Assembly: GCF_001440405.1 (NCBI RefSeq) | Contig: NZ_LLXX01000223.1 | Location: 1-44,229 of the forward strand | Direction of reading: 5' to 3' | DNA: 44,229 nucleotides | Source of the DNA: Bradyrhizobium valentinum | GTDB taxonomy: Bacteria; Pseudomonadota; Alphaproteobacteria; Rhizobiales; Xanthobacteraceae | Shown: positions 24,066 to 31,838 of the stretch, piece by piece | Layout of the letters: each line of letters starts with the position of its first letter | Position numbering within the stretch: the stretch's first letter is position 1 | Translations under genes and position numbers: made by a program | Notes under the pieces: generated by a model | Databases searched by the model: none | What the model saw: the letters and a program-made list of their open reading frames with translations, nothing else | What the model was told of the DNA's origin: nothing

Positions 24066-26177
24066 ATGCCGGTCAGCGCAAACGCCATGACAGCAGACAA
24101 GGCCACGGTGGCGCCCGAAAGCGCCCCGCGCCTGTCGGTATCGCTGGTCGGGCGGCTCGGCGTGCGGTTCAACGGCCGGCCGATCGAACTGCGAACCCGC
24201 AAGGCCGGCGCGGTTCTGAGTTATCTGGCGTTATTGGACTCGAAGCAGGAGAGCCGCGAGCGACTGGTCGGCTTGCTCTGGAGCCGATCGGACGAGGAAA
24301 AGGCGCGCGCCTCGCTGCGCCAGGTCGTTCGCGAATTGCGATCGATGCTCGAGGAGGCCGGATATGACGGCTTCGTCGCGGAACGGCTGACGATCGGCAT
24401 CGACGTCGGACGAATCGAAGTTGACATCGAAAGCGTGATTAAACTCGCCGAAGGCGGACGCGTTCACCCGCTGCTGCTCGATACGCCGCAGCTCGACGGG
24501 CGGTTGCTCGAAGGAATGGACGATCTCGACCCGTCGTTCCGGGTCTGGGTGCTGGCCAAGCGGCAGACCATCCACGAACGGTTGATGCGAAATCTCGACG
24601 AAGGTTTGACCTCCGCAAGCGTTGCCACGGACGCCAAAAAGAGGATCGCGGCCGCGATCGTCAATCTTGATCCGACCCATGAATATGCCTGCCGCTATCT
24701 GATGCGGGCGCATGCGGAAGAAGGCGATGTCGCCGGTGCGTTGCGCATCTACAAGGCGCTATGGGATCTTTTGGATCGCGACTACGCCATGGAGCCGTCA
24801 TCGGCCACCGAAGAGCTCGTCGCGAACATCAAGCTCGGCATTCTGGAGCGCGCGCCCGCCGATCGGGCGGCCTCGGCAGCGAATGACGAATTCGCCGTCA
24901 GGATGGTCAGGGGGCCCGTTCTTCAGCCGGTGGCCCCGATGTCGCCACCGGCCAATGCGCCTGCCAAGACGCGCCTGGTGCTGCGACCCTTTGCGATGCA
25001 CGGCGTCGATGAGGACCACAGCCATCTGGTGCAGGGATTCTCCCAGCATCTCGCCGCCTGTCTCGTGCGCTTCCGCGAATGGAGCGTGGTCGATCGTCCC
25101 CCCGCGGCAGTCGTGCTTCCCGCGCCGGACACGGCGCCGCAATACTGCATCGAAACCACCGCTTACCAGGCGGGCGCCGAAATCAATATCGTGATGGTGC
25201 TGCGGGACGATACCACCGGAATCTACGTCTGGAGCGAGAGCTTCCGGCTCGGCCTCGGCAACTGGTTCGAAACGCAGCAGCGTATCATCCGCCGGATCGC
25301 GACCGCGCTGAACGTTCAATTGTCGACCGAGCGGCTGATGCGGCTGGCGGGCGAGCCCGACGTGTCGCTCGAGCTGCACGACCGCTGGCTGCGCGGGCAG
25401 AATCTCATGTCGAAATTCGATCCCGAAAGCTGGCGGCGGGCGGTCACCATCTTCCGCGATGCGATCCGCGACAATCCGGGCTTCTCGCCCTGCTACAGCA
25501 GCCTCGTGCAGATGAACAACATCGAGCACCTGGTGCATCCCGGGATCTTTCGCGATCTCGACAAGGCCAAGGCCACCCTGGAACTGGCGAAGACCGCTGT
25601 TCAACTCGACCCTGTCGATTCCAGGGCGCATCTGTGCTGCGGCTGGTCCTACGTGATGGCACTCCGTGAGGCGGAAGCCGCGCCGCACATGGAGCTGGCA
25701 TGTGAGCTCAACGACAATGACCCATGGACGCTGCTGTCCAGCGCTCACTACTCGGCGATTTGCGGATCGATCGAGGATGCCCGCGCTCGCGCCGAGCGGT
25801 CGCTCGCGCTCTCACCTGCGCCGTCCTATCTCGAATGGGCGTATCACGGCACTGTGCGGTTCTTTTGTGGAGACTATGAAGGCACCATCGAGGCGTGCGA
25901 TCGCGCGCAGGGCATCAACAAGGTCCTGCCGGCATGGCGCGCGGCTGCGCTGTTCCAGCTTGGGGAGCGCATGCAGGCGCAGCAGGAAATCCAGCGCTTC
26001 GTCAACGGTCTGCGTTCATTCTGGGTCGGATCGTCGACGCCGACGGACGAGGCGGCGGCGCGCTGGGTCATGCAAGCGCATCCAATCAGCGTGAGGGAGC
26101 GGTGGGAAGCCCTGCGCCAGAGCTTGCGTGGCGGAGGGCTTCCTGTCGATGGCATCACTCACCTAACGCGGAGCTAG
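24066..26177 (+). CDS. BTAD/SARP-type transcriptional regulator with TPR region
   Basis: A 703-aa regulator of the AfsR/DnrI/EmbR kind. Residues about 20-110 form an OmpR/PhoB-like winged helix (VSLVGRLGVRFNGRPIELRTRKAGAVLSYL, of which GRLGVRFNGRPIELRTRKA is typical; then ARASLRQVVRELRSML). Residues 115-260 are the BTAD bundle (HEYACRYLMRAHAEEGDVAGALRIY, first half ACRYLMRAHAEEGD). Residues about 300-420 resemble the CHASE-like or cyclase-associated middle region seen with adenylate cyclase/TPR proteins, and 440-690 form TPR-like helices. SARP proteins usually activate adjacent biosynthetic clusters by binding direct repeats. It is the second gene after ycaO and meets the 136-aa gene tail to tail with a four-base gap. 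An alternative ATG lies at 24087. Confidence 0.85.
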   Translation: MPVSANAMTADKATVAPESAPRLSVSLVGRLGVRFNGRPIELRTRKAGAVLSYLALLDSKQESRERLVGLLWSRSDEEKARASLRQVVRELRSMLEEAGYDGFVAERLTIGIDVGRIEVDIESVIKLAEGGRVHPLLLDTPQLDGRLLEGMDDLDPSFRVWVLAKRQTIHERLMRNLDEGLTSASVATDAKKRIAAAIVNLDPTHEYACRYLMRAHAEEGDVAGALRIYKALWDLLDRDYAMEPSSATEELVANIKLGILERAPADRAASAANDEFAVRMVRGPVLQPVAPMSPPANAPAKTRLVLRPFAMHGVDEDHSHLVQGFSQHLAACLVRFREWSVVDRPPAAVVLPAPDTAPQYCIETTAYQAGAEINIVMVLRDDTTGIYVWSESFRLGLGNWFETQQRIIRRIATALNVQLSTERLMRLAGEPDVSLELHDRWLRGQNLMSKFDPESWRRAVTIFRDAIRDNPGFSPCYSSLVQMNNIEHLVHPGIFRDLDKAKATLELAKTAVQLDPVDSRAHLCCGWSYVMALREAEAAPHMELACELNDNDPWTLLSSAHYSAICGSIEDARARAERSLALSPAPSYLEWAYHGTVRFFCGDYEGTIEACDRAQGINKVLPAWRAAALFQLGERMQAQQEIQRFVNGLRSFWVGSSTPTDEAAARWVMQAHPISVRERWEALRQSLRGGGLPVDGITHLTRS

Positions 26178-26181
26178 ATCA

Positions 26182-26592
26182 TCAGGCACAGTAGCTGATG
26201 GTGTAGTCGCCGACACGTTCGGCATGGACGCGGAACTTGTCGCTCTCCGGAATTACCGGATCCAGGCCGTTGAACAGGCGCTTGTAGAACGGCGGAAGCG
26301 GATAGGTCGCGCCCGGCTTTTTGAGGCTTTCTTCGGAATCCGCGATCATCACGGCGGGCGGCAGGCGCACCACGATCGTGTCCATCTCCTGTTCGACGAA
26401 CTTTACCTTCTTGAAGCGCTCCGGAACCGTCATGAACACCTGCGCCTTGGCGAGTTGCTCCTTGAATTCGTCGACGGTGGTTGGGATCGGGTATTCGTTG
26501 TCGTCGTCGAGATAGTTCTTGCCGGTGGACCAGGTCTTTACCAGGTTGCCCCAGCGCTCATGGTTGGTTACTTGCATTCTTTCGATTGCCAT
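26182..26592 (-). CDS. Unknown 136-aa protein following the peroxidase gene
   Basis: A soluble, charged protein of no family I recognise. It starts MAIERMQVTNHERW at 26592 with GGAGAG eight bases upstream; a longer frame to 26823 only overlaps the peroxidase gene. It is rich in Lys/Glu/Asp and Pro and contains EYPIPTTVDEFKEQLAKAQV and YPLPPFYKRLFNGLDPVIP. It has a single cysteine, the penultimate residue, in the C-terminal DYTISYCA. It lies 40 bases after the peroxidase stop in the same direction, so the two are probably one transcript. With a YcaO enzyme at the same locus, a C-terminal Thr/Ser/Cys patch makes it a candidate modification substrate, but it is larger than classical precursor peptides and could equally be an accessory protein. 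Confidence 0.8.
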   Translation of the reverse strand: MAIERMQVTNHERWGNLVKTWSTGKNYLDDDNEYPIPTTVDEFKEQLAKAQVFMTVPERFKKVKFVEQEMDTIVVRLPPAVMIADSEESLKKPGATYPLPPFYKRLFNGLDPVIPESDKFRVHAERVGDYTISYCA

Positions 26593-26632
26593 AGCTTCAC
26601 TCTCCGGGTTGCGTGAAGCGGAGGATTCCGCC

Positions 26633-28381
26633 TCACAAAAATGCAGGCACGGCATGCTGCAACTCGGCAATTTCGGTGGTGAATTCCACGAGCTGCGCCA
26701 TGCTTGAGATATCGGGAATATTCTGAAGTACGTTTGCCGGATAAAATTCGCGGGAAATTGCCGCCAGTTGCCCGGCAAGGGAGCCGCCGTCCGCGCAACG
26801 CGGGTCGCCGGCGAGCGCGCCAAAAACGACTTCCGAGACGATGATTGAGCCGAGCGGGCCGAGGTGCAGGCCCTCCGCCTGCGGTTGCCGCATCGCTTCG
26901 AACAGGATGAAGAAGGGCAGCGGCGGCTCGTTCGAAAGGGTTTCGATGTCCTCGGCCGTCAACGCGCCATACGCGGGCGCGGCCGCCAGCCATTTGCGAA
27001 GTTGATCGGCACGATAGTCGCGGTCGGCAAGCAGGCGCGACATGGCGACGAAACGCGGTCGTCTGCTGCCGATCTCGGCAATCAGCGCGTCAACCGACCA
27101 CATGCCGGCGAGGCCGGCGCCGAGCAGGTCGCGATAGAGCAGGCCGACCCGTCCCGTTTCGTCGAACGCCGGAAAGATCTGGTCATTGCCCAGCCCGTCG
27201 CTGAGATGTGGTCCAATGCGGCGGCTGAAATTCGGCGTCGACCCGTTGATCTCGAAAAAACGCGACCATTGCACCATCCACGTCTCGTCGAGCGGCATAT
27301 TTGCGGGGTCGTTTACCGAGCTTTTTTCGAGCGTGTTGTTGAGGTCGTGGAGAGACAGGTCATTGATCTGGTATTCGGGTCGTACCATGGCGTGACCGAA
27401 GCGGAATGCGCCGTGCGAGAACTCGAACGGAATTTCCCAGTCGCCGGCCGGAAAGCCTGTCGCGGAATGGGGGCGATCGATGAAATCGGGGCTCGGTCCG
27501 TCATAGACGGCGTAGATCGCCGGATGGATCACCCGCCGCATCAGGTCCTTGCGCAGGATATTGTGATAGATCGCGATCAGCGACTCGCGGGCGCACAGGA
27601 AGCGCTTGTAGGCGGCGCCGAACTGACCGTTTGGTCCCGCGTTGCCTTCATGGCGGCGAATGATATCGATGAGCCCATTGTGCAGCAGCGCGAACAGCGC
27701 GGTGAGCTGTGACATCACGGCATGGTCGTCATTGCGCGGATCGGCGACCAGCGCCTCGGTGAGGGCAACACGGACACCTGCAATGCTGCGGTCGATACCT
27801 GTCACGTTCTCGGCCGGGGTCCGCGCGATGTCGCGGAATGGGCAGCCGGCCGCCGGCTCGTTCTCTTTCCAGCGCATTCGCCCGAGCCGCAGCTTGGTAC
27901 GGCGGTCGTCATTCGGCGCATCGAGCGCGTAGATGTGCGGCGATCCGACAGGACCGCTGCCGTACAGCGTCTCCAGCCGAAGCGGCGTGCGGCGTGCGTT
28001 CGCGGTTCCTCCGCCGAGCCCGCCCGCGACCGAAAGCGGGATCGCCGAATGCACGAGGTCGTGCGCAATGAACTGCAGCAGATAGGTGTAGCCCGAGGGG
28101 ATAAAGGGATTTTCCCAGTGTTCCGCCGATCGAACCTGGTGTGGCGGCCATTTGATTGCAGCATCCATTCGCCGCGACAGGCGATGCATCAGCCCGCGGA
28201 GCTTTGCATGGTGCGACGGCGAACCGAGCGGATCGACGCCGAAGGCGCGGAAGCGCTGCGAAGGAGCCGGCGTGCCGAGGAAGTGACGAAAGCCCGGCGT
28301 TGTTGCGGCGTAAGCAGAGTCGCGCGTATCGAGTTCTGAAGTTCGGAACGAGGATGCGTCGGCGACCTTCTGCACAACCAT
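26633..28381 (-). CDS. Animal-type haem peroxidase superfamily protein
   Basis: A 582-aa protein of the peroxidase-cyclooxygenase superfamily. The distal motif is YLLQFIAHDLVHS with His107, the central motif ADPRNDDHAVMSQLTALFAL is followed by LLHNGLIDIIRRHEG, and the proximal motif FEFSHGAFRFGHAMVR (319-334) holds the haem ligand His330. No signal peptide is seen, so it is cytoplasmic or exported by another route. Bacterial members include peroxicins and dioxygenase-like enzymes that oxidise lipids, halides or protein tyrosines. Here it is the first gene of a leftward unit with the 136-aa protein and faces the ycaO/SARP unit. Its promoter region carries tandem repeats and a small reading frame. 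The substrate is unknown. Confidence 0.88.
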   Translation of the reverse strand: MVVQKVADASSFRTSELDTRDSAYAATTPGFRHFLGTPAPSQRFRAFGVDPLGSPSHHAKLRGLMHRLSRRMDAAIKWPPHQVRSAEHWENPFIPSGYTYLLQFIAHDLVHSAIPLSVAGGLGGGTANARRTPLRLETLYGSGPVGSPHIYALDAPNDDRRTKLRLGRMRWKENEPAAGCPFRDIARTPAENVTGIDRSIAGVRVALTEALVADPRNDDHAVMSQLTALFALLHNGLIDIIRRHEGNAGPNGQFGAAYKRFLCARESLIAIYHNILRKDLMRRVIHPAIYAVYDGPSPDFIDRPHSATGFPAGDWEIPFEFSHGAFRFGHAMVRPEYQINDLSLHDLNNTLEKSSVNDPANMPLDETWMVQWSRFFEINGSTPNFSRRIGPHLSDGLGNDQIFPAFDETGRVGLLYRDLLGAGLAGMWSVDALIAEIGSRRPRFVAMSRLLADRDYRADQLRKWLAAAPAYGALTAEDIETLSNEPPLPFFILFEAMRQPQAEGLHLGPLGSIIVSEVVFGALAGDPRCADGGSLAGQLAAISREFYPANVLQNIPDISSMAQLVEFTTEIAELQHAVPAFL

Positions 28382-28470
28382 CAGAACTGCTCTCGCTAGA
28401 TCGATGCTGATCGATGCGGCGAGATTGGAAAGAAAGTCGTGAAATAATCGTGAGTTAAATCGTTAGAACC

Positions 28471-28490
28471 TGTGGACATCTGTGGACATC
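28471..28490. promoter_or_regulatory. Tandem direct repeat upstream of the peroxidase gene
   Basis: TGTGGACATC occurs twice back to back (28471-28480 and 28481-28490), a period of 10 bp or one helical turn. It lies 90-110 bases upstream of the peroxidase start codon at 28381. SARP-family regulators bind short direct repeats spaced by about one helical turn near the -35 region, so the BTAD protein encoded at 24066-26177 is the natural candidate. No second copy of the motif was seen before ycaO. Confidence 0.45.
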
Positions 28491-28523
28491 TTTTGGTCAT
28501 TCTGCGGGCCGCTCACGCCTGTT

Positions 28524-28619
28524 TCACGATTGGTGACGCGGCGGCATGACCATCACGTAGTAGCGGCTGGCATAGAAGCGCGTGTGAAGCTGATTGAGGC
28601 AGCATCCTTGGCGCGCCAT
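28524..28619 (-). CDS. Possible 31-aa small protein or leader peptide
   Basis: A short minus-strand frame begins MARQGCCLNQLHTRFYASRY and ends in a Met/Pro/His-rich tail before a TGA at 28524-28526. Third codon positions are strongly G/C-biased over the last 24 codons (CTC AAT CAG CTT CAC ACG CGC ...), more than in surrounding DNA, which suggests coding. It is Tyr- and aromatic-rich with a CC pair. It lies 142 bases upstream of the peroxidase gene, same strand, so it could be a leader peptide or an independent small gene. No ribosome-binding site is clear. Confidence 0.35.
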   Translation of the reverse strand: MARQGCCLNQLHTRFYASRYYVMVMPPRHQS

Positions 28620-28800
28620 TTCGGCCAATGCTCGCGGTGATGATTGTCGTATCGGGAGCGGTGCGCTGCCGCGATCGATACCTGCATCAAGGCACGCAAG
28701 TAAAGGCAAACCCGGCGTGATGTTTGCGAAGCGTTGCCTTGCACCGGCATTCCGGATAGCCATGGCAGTAACGACTTTCCGCTTGAGGCATTTTCCCTCC

Positions 28801-29676
28801 ATGGCCGATTTCCACGGCGTCTTTCCCTATCTGGTGTCACCGGTCGATGCTTCCGGCGAAATTCGCACCGAGGTGCTGGGCCGGTTGTGCGACGACCTCG
28901 TCAAGGCGGGCGTGCATGGGTTGACGCCGCTGGGATCAACCGGCGAGTTCGCCTATCTCAACCAGGCGCAGCGCGCGACCGTGGTGCAGGCCACAATCGA
29001 GGCCGCTGACGGACGCGTGCCGGTGGTTGCCGGTGTTGCCTCGACGTCGACGGCGGACGCGGTGGCGCAGGCAAGAGCGTATCAAAAGCGCGGCGCCGAC
29101 GGCATTCTCGCGATCATGGAGGCGTATTTCCCGGTCGCCGATGCACAGGTCGAATCCTATTTCCGCGCCATTGCCGACGCCGTCGACATTCCCGTCGTGA
29201 TCTACACCAATCCGCAATTCCAGCGATCCGATCTGACGCTCGACGTAATCGCGCGGCTCGCGACCCATCCGCGCATCGGCTACATCAAGGATGCCTCCGC
29301 CAATACCGGCCGGCTGTTGTCGATCATGAACCGTTGCGGCGACAGCATCAAAGTCTTCTCCGCCTCCGCCCATATTCCGACGGCGGTGATGCTGATCGGT
29401 GGATTGGGGTGGATGGCGGGCCCTGCCTGCATCATCCCGCGGCAAAGCGTCGAGCTCTACAATCTCTGCAGGGCGGCGCGCTGGGATGACGCGATGGTAC
29501 TGCAACGCAAGCTGTGGCAAATCAATGAAGCCTTTGCGCGCTTCAACCTCGCCGCCTGCATCAAGGCCGGGCTCGCCATTCAGGGTTACGCGGTCGGCGA
29601 CCCGGTCCCGCCGCAGGCGGCGCTGACGGTCGAGCAGCGCAAAGTCGTCGAGGCGGCGCTGCGCGATATCGCATAA
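28801..29676 (+). CDS. DapA-family aldolase (dihydrodipicolinate synthase-like)
   Basis: A 291-aa class I aldolase/lyase of the DHDPS/NAL superfamily. The catalytic Lys163 (Schiff base) is in GYIKDASANTG, the catalytic Tyr135 in VVIYTNPQFQ, and the substrate carboxylate-binding motif is GSTGE (45-49). The family uses pyruvate or related keto acids. This member differs from true DapA (there is no lysine-pathway context, and YTNPQF differs from YNVPGR), so a sugar-acid aldolase/dehydratase or N-acetylneuraminate-lyase-like role is more likely than lysine synthesis. The start at 28801 (MADFHGVFPYL) matches the family N-terminus. It converges with ftsH across three bases. Confidence 0.9.
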   Translation: MADFHGVFPYLVSPVDASGEIRTEVLGRLCDDLVKAGVHGLTPLGSTGEFAYLNQAQRATVVQATIEAADGRVPVVAGVASTSTADAVAQARAYQKRGADGILAIMEAYFPVADAQVESYFRAIADAVDIPVVIYTNPQFQRSDLTLDVIARLATHPRIGYIKDASANTGRLLSIMNRCGDSIKVFSASAHIPTAVMLIGGLGWMAGPACIIPRQSVELYNLCRAARWDDAMVLQRKLWQINEAFARFNLAACIKAGLAIQGYAVGDPVPPQAALTVEQRKVVEAALRDIA

Positions 29677-29679
29677 GCC

Positions 29680-31518
29680 TTAAACGGCCCGCAGCGCCTC
29701 TTTCGGCGTCTCGCGTATCAACGCCTCGAGATCGCTCTGCTCCAGGGTCTCTTTCTGTAGCAGCTTTTTCGCCGCCCGATCCAATATTGCGCGGCGGGCT
29801 TTCAAGATGCCCTGCGCGCGTTCGAATACACCGTCGACGATGGCGCGGACCTCTTCGTCGACGGCAGCGGCGGTCTCGTCGGCATATTCGCGCTCGCGCA
29901 CCGGGTAGGGCCGGTCGGCGCCCGCGAGGAAATTGCCGGGGTCGCGCTCATAGGCGACGCTGCCGAGTTTTTCCGACATGCCGTAGCGCGTCACCATGCT
30001 GCGCGCGATGTCGGTGACGCGGCGCAGGTCGTCGGCGGCGCCGGTGGACAGATGATTGAACACTATCCATTCCGCCGCGCGTCCGCCAAGCAGTACCGCC
30101 ATCTTGTTTTCCAGCTCCTCTTTGGTCATCAGGAAACGGTCTTCGATCGGACGCTGGATGGTGTAGCCGAGCGCGCCGACGCCCCTGGGAATGATCGATA
30201 CCTTGTGCACGGTGTCGACGCCGGGCAGCGACAGCGCGATCAAGGCATGTCCCATTTCATGATAGGCGACGATTTCGCGCTCCTTCGGATTGAGAAGCCG
30301 GTTTCGCTTTTCCAATCCCGCTACCATGCGCTCGACGGCATTGTTGAAGTCGGTCATCGCGACCGCGCTGGCGCCGCGGCGTGTTGCGAGCAACGCGGCT
30401 TCGTTGACAAGATTGGCGAGATCCGCACCGGTGAATCCCGGCGTGAGCGCGGCCACCGCCTCGACATCGACGCCTGGATCAAGCTGCACTTTTTTCATAT
30501 GCACCTTGATAATTTCCACTCGGCCTTTCTTGTCGGGGCGGTCGACCAGCACCTGGCGATCGAAGCGGCCCGCGCGCAGCAGCGCCGGATCGAGGATTTC
30601 CGGCCGGTTGGTCGCGGCGAGAATGACGAGGCCCGAGCGCGAATCGAAGCCGTCGAGTTCGACCAACAACTGGTTGAGCGTCTGCTCCTTTTCGTCGTGC
30701 CCGCCTGCAAAGGGCCCGATGCCGCGGGCGCGGCCCAGCGCGTCGAGTTCGTCGATAAAGATGATCGCCGGAGCTTTCTGGTGCGCCTGCTGAAACAGGT
30801 CGCGTACCCGCGCAGCGCCGACACCGACGAACATTTCGACGAACTCCGAACCGGATATCGAGAAGAATGGCACCTTGGCTTCACCGGCGACGGCCTTGGC
30901 CAGCAGGGTCTTGCCGGTACCCGGCGGACCGACCAGCAACACGCCCTTGGGCATGCGTCCGCCGAGCCGGCCGTAATCAGTCGGACTTTTCAGGAAGTCG
31001 ACGACCTCGCGCAGTTCGTCCTTGGCTTCGTCCACGCCGGCAACGTCGGAAAAGTTCACGCCGGTATCGGCCTCGACATAGATCTTGGCTTTGCTCTTGC
31101 CGATCGCCATCAGGCCACCGCCAAGGCCGCCACCTTCCGCGGCGCGTTTGCCGATGTACCACCACAGGCCGAAGAACAGCAGCACCGGCATGACCCATGA
31201 CAAGAGGTCGCGGAGAAAAGTGCTCTCGATCTGGCCGGTGAATTTTACGTTATATTTCTCGAGTTCTTGCGCGGTTTCCTGGTCGACGCGCGTGGTGACG
31301 AACTGCTTTTGTCCGCCGGACAGCGGCTCCTTCAAGGTGCCCTGCACCGTGCGGTCGGAGATGCCGACGGTCGCGACCTTCCCCTGCTTCAGCAATTGCT
31401 GATATTCGCTGTATGGAATGATGGCGATCTGGCTCGCCGTCGAGATGAAATACTGGATCACGAAGACGGCAAGGATCGCGGCGATCGCGTATCCGACGTT
31501 GAAACGCGTCTTGTTCAT
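29680..31518 (-). CDS. ftsH: ATP-dependent zinc metalloprotease FtsH
   Basis: A 612-aa membrane-anchored AAA+ protease that degrades unassembled or damaged membrane proteins and some regulators. The N-terminus has a membrane helix (about 8-26), a periplasmic domain (27-103) and a second helix (104-122). Walker A is GPPGTGKT (197-204), Walker B FIDELDA (254-260), the second region of homology has NRPEILDPALLRAGRFDRQ, and the zinc motif is HEMGH (420-424). The start MNKTRFNVGYAI at 31518 fits family alignments, with GGAG about ten bases upstream. It lacks the long acidic C-terminal tail of housekeeping FtsH and may be a second paralogue. It is divergent from a HtrA-type protease gene. Confidence 0.95.
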   Translation of the reverse strand: MNKTRFNVGYAIAAILAVFVIQYFISTASQIAIIPYSEYQQLLKQGKVATVGISDRTVQGTLKEPLSGGQKQFVTTRVDQETAQELEKYNVKFTGQIESTFLRDLLSWVMPVLLFFGLWWYIGKRAAEGGGLGGGLMAIGKSKAKIYVEADTGVNFSDVAGVDEAKDELREVVDFLKSPTDYGRLGGRMPKGVLLVGPPGTGKTLLAKAVAGEAKVPFFSISGSEFVEMFVGVGAARVRDLFQQAHQKAPAIIFIDELDALGRARGIGPFAGGHDEKEQTLNQLLVELDGFDSRSGLVILAATNRPEILDPALLRAGRFDRQVLVDRPDKKGRVEIIKVHMKKVQLDPGVDVEAVAALTPGFTGADLANLVNEAALLATRRGASAVAMTDFNNAVERMVAGLEKRNRLLNPKEREIVAYHEMGHALIALSLPGVDTVHKVSIIPRGVGALGYTIQRPIEDRFLMTKEELENKMAVLLGGRAAEWIVFNHLSTGAADDLRRVTDIARSMVTRYGMSEKLGSVAYERDPGNFLAGADRPYPVREREYADETAAAVDEEVRAIVDGVFERAQGILKARRAILDRAAKKLLQKETLEQSDLEALIRETPKEALRAV

Positions 31519-31838
31519 AATTGAACTCCGGGCGCACACCCTCACGGGAAGCTGGATCGGGGCATTCGCCTGATCCAAAGGGACCTGCGGCGAGCATGAA
31601 TTGCGCCTCCATGACAATGGGAACGGGAAGGTTTGGTTTCAATGGACGCGGCTTGCGGGATAAATCGCGCTACCTAAATCATTGCGGGAAGGCCGATTTC
31701 AGCGCGCCAGCAAGTCTCTGAAAACCGGAAACTTTCGGCCGTTGTGGGCGTTTGATGTGCTGATATTTCTAATGGATGAACAGCCCGTTGCTTCCCATTG
31801 CCGTTCGCACGCGAGCGGCATTGCCAGATGAGTGATCG
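31519..31838. other. Divergent promoter region between ftsH and htrA-like genes
   Basis: No gene is seen in this 320-bp gap. It holds the RpoH-like promoter at 31652-31679 (described separately). A one-mismatch EcfG-like pair (GAAAC at 31728-31732, CGTT at 31749-31752, 16-base spacer) lies closer to the protease gene. No convincing promoter was found for ftsH on the other strand. Confidence 0.4.
31652..31679 (+). promoter_or_regulatory. RpoH-like (heat-shock) promoter candidate before protease gene
   Basis: CTTG (31652-31655) and CCTAAAT (31673-31679) are separated by 17 bases. The alphaproteobacterial RpoH consensus is CTTG-N16/17-CYTATNT, so one position of the -10 box deviates. The transcript would have a leader of about 150 bases before the protease start at 31839. 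Confidence 0.45.

Larger units (their letters stand above)
28382..28800. other. Intergenic region between peroxidase and DapA-family genes
   Basis: This 419-bp gap holds the tandem repeat at 28471-28490 and a possible 31-codon gene at 28524-28619, both described separately. The part next to the peroxidase (28382-28470) is comparatively A+T-rich on the minus strand, fitting a promoter. In the right part (28620-28800) I see no gene; the rightward aldolase promoter should lie there. An in-frame ATG at 28762 is an alternative aldolase start. Confidence 0.45.

Noticed and set aside
28801..29676. Annotation as lysine-pathway DapA
   Set aside because: Schiff-base Lys and Tyr are present, but the YTNPQF text and the lack of lysine-pathway neighbours favour another DHDPS-superfamily activity.
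30052..31200. 382-codon plus-strand frame inside ftsH
   Set aside because: The minus strand encodes a full FtsH with Walker and zinc motifs, so this is antisense shadow.
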